A stretch of DNA of 64,000 bases from Paraphysomonas bandaiensis (lineage: Eukaryota; Chrysophyceae): the NCBI GenBank assembly GCA_965644295.1, contig CBFFRP010000297.1, forward strand, positions 372,001 to 436,000, written 5' to 3'. The position numbers were made by a program, and so were the translations under genes. The notes under the pieces were generated by a model. The model worked only from the letters and a program-made list of their open reading frames with translations, had not been told where the DNA came from and did not search any database. This document shows, piece after piece, positions 63,964 through 64,000 of this stretch (its first letter is position 1; every line of letters begins with the position of its first letter).

Positions 63964-64000
63964 GCCAATCATCGGATATTTGGGGTATTTTATAAACTTT

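Noticed and set aside
1-64000. tRNA, rRNA or other structured RNA genes
   Set aside because: I looked for tRNA box motifs and rRNA-like blocks on both strands and saw none; a covariance search would be needed to exclude them.

Overview
Eukaryotic nuclear DNA, not bacterial. Most genes are broken by short GT-AG introns (mostly 43-66 nt, a few of 80-175 nt), all three stop codons are used in the normal way, and the gene set is eukaryotic: histone H3, 14-3-3, serine palmitoyltransferase, anoctamin, a P-type Ca2+ ATPase, SLC25 and RCC1. Tiny introns, AT-rich spacers, a secreted subtilisin with a Ser/Thr/Pro-rich linker and many Copia elements fit a microbial eukaryote such as an alga or stramenopile, but I cannot name a lineage from this window.

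Layout. 1-5.7 kb: stacked transposons (a Copia 3' LTR split by a hAT element, itself split by a LINE). 6.0-7.7 kb: LCB1 subunit of serine palmitoyltransferase (minus). 7.8-8.4 kb: a long foldback with a small MITE. 8.5-9.0 kb: small unknown gene. 9.7-15.3 kb: an intact young Copia element (minus). 15.5-19.5 kb: decayed Copia pieces. 20.5-24.2 kb: ten-exon plasma-membrane-type Ca2+ ATPase (plus). 24.3-30.3 kb: LTR-retrotransposon graveyard. 30.3-33.0 kb: Nudix hydrolase with a C-terminal membrane anchor (minus) and a WD40 protein resembling MEP50 (plus). 33.1-34.1 kb: LTR plus gag remnant. 34.5-37.9 kb: nine-exon NHL-repeat protein (minus). 38.0-38.7 kb: huge TATG tract. 38.8-39.6 kb: PH-domain protein. 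40.6-42.0 kb: polytopic membrane protein (minus). 42.7-43.9 kb: 14-3-3 protein. 45.0-45.8 kb: nested LTRs with a MITE. 46.2-48.2 kb: RCC1-ankyrin protein (minus). 48.3-48.8 kb: second tetranucleotide tract. 49.4-52.0 kb: anoctamin/TMEM16 (minus). 52.6-55.4 kb: secreted subtilisin whose protease module interrupts another domain. 55.8-56.6 kb: second hAT. 56.6-59.9 kb: mostly empty, with a decayed coding remnant and a minisatellite. 59.9-60.8 kb: mitochondrial carrier. 61.5-63.0 kb: ABHD4/5-like hydrolase (minus). 63.5-64.0 kb: divergent histone H3 (plus).

Exon models were built by hand from splice signals. Every multi-exon gene given here closes to a whole number of codons with no internal stop, which is the main support for the models. 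Host genes are unrelated in function, apart from a loose membrane-lipid and calcium theme (LCB1, anoctamin, ABHD4/5-like hydrolase, Ca2+ ATPase). There is no operon-like or cluster logic. The strongest unusual signals are the subtilisin built into a split domain, the base-resolved transposon nests with paralogous empty sites, the tetranucleotide tracts sitting just upstream of start codons, and the H3 with an altered tail.
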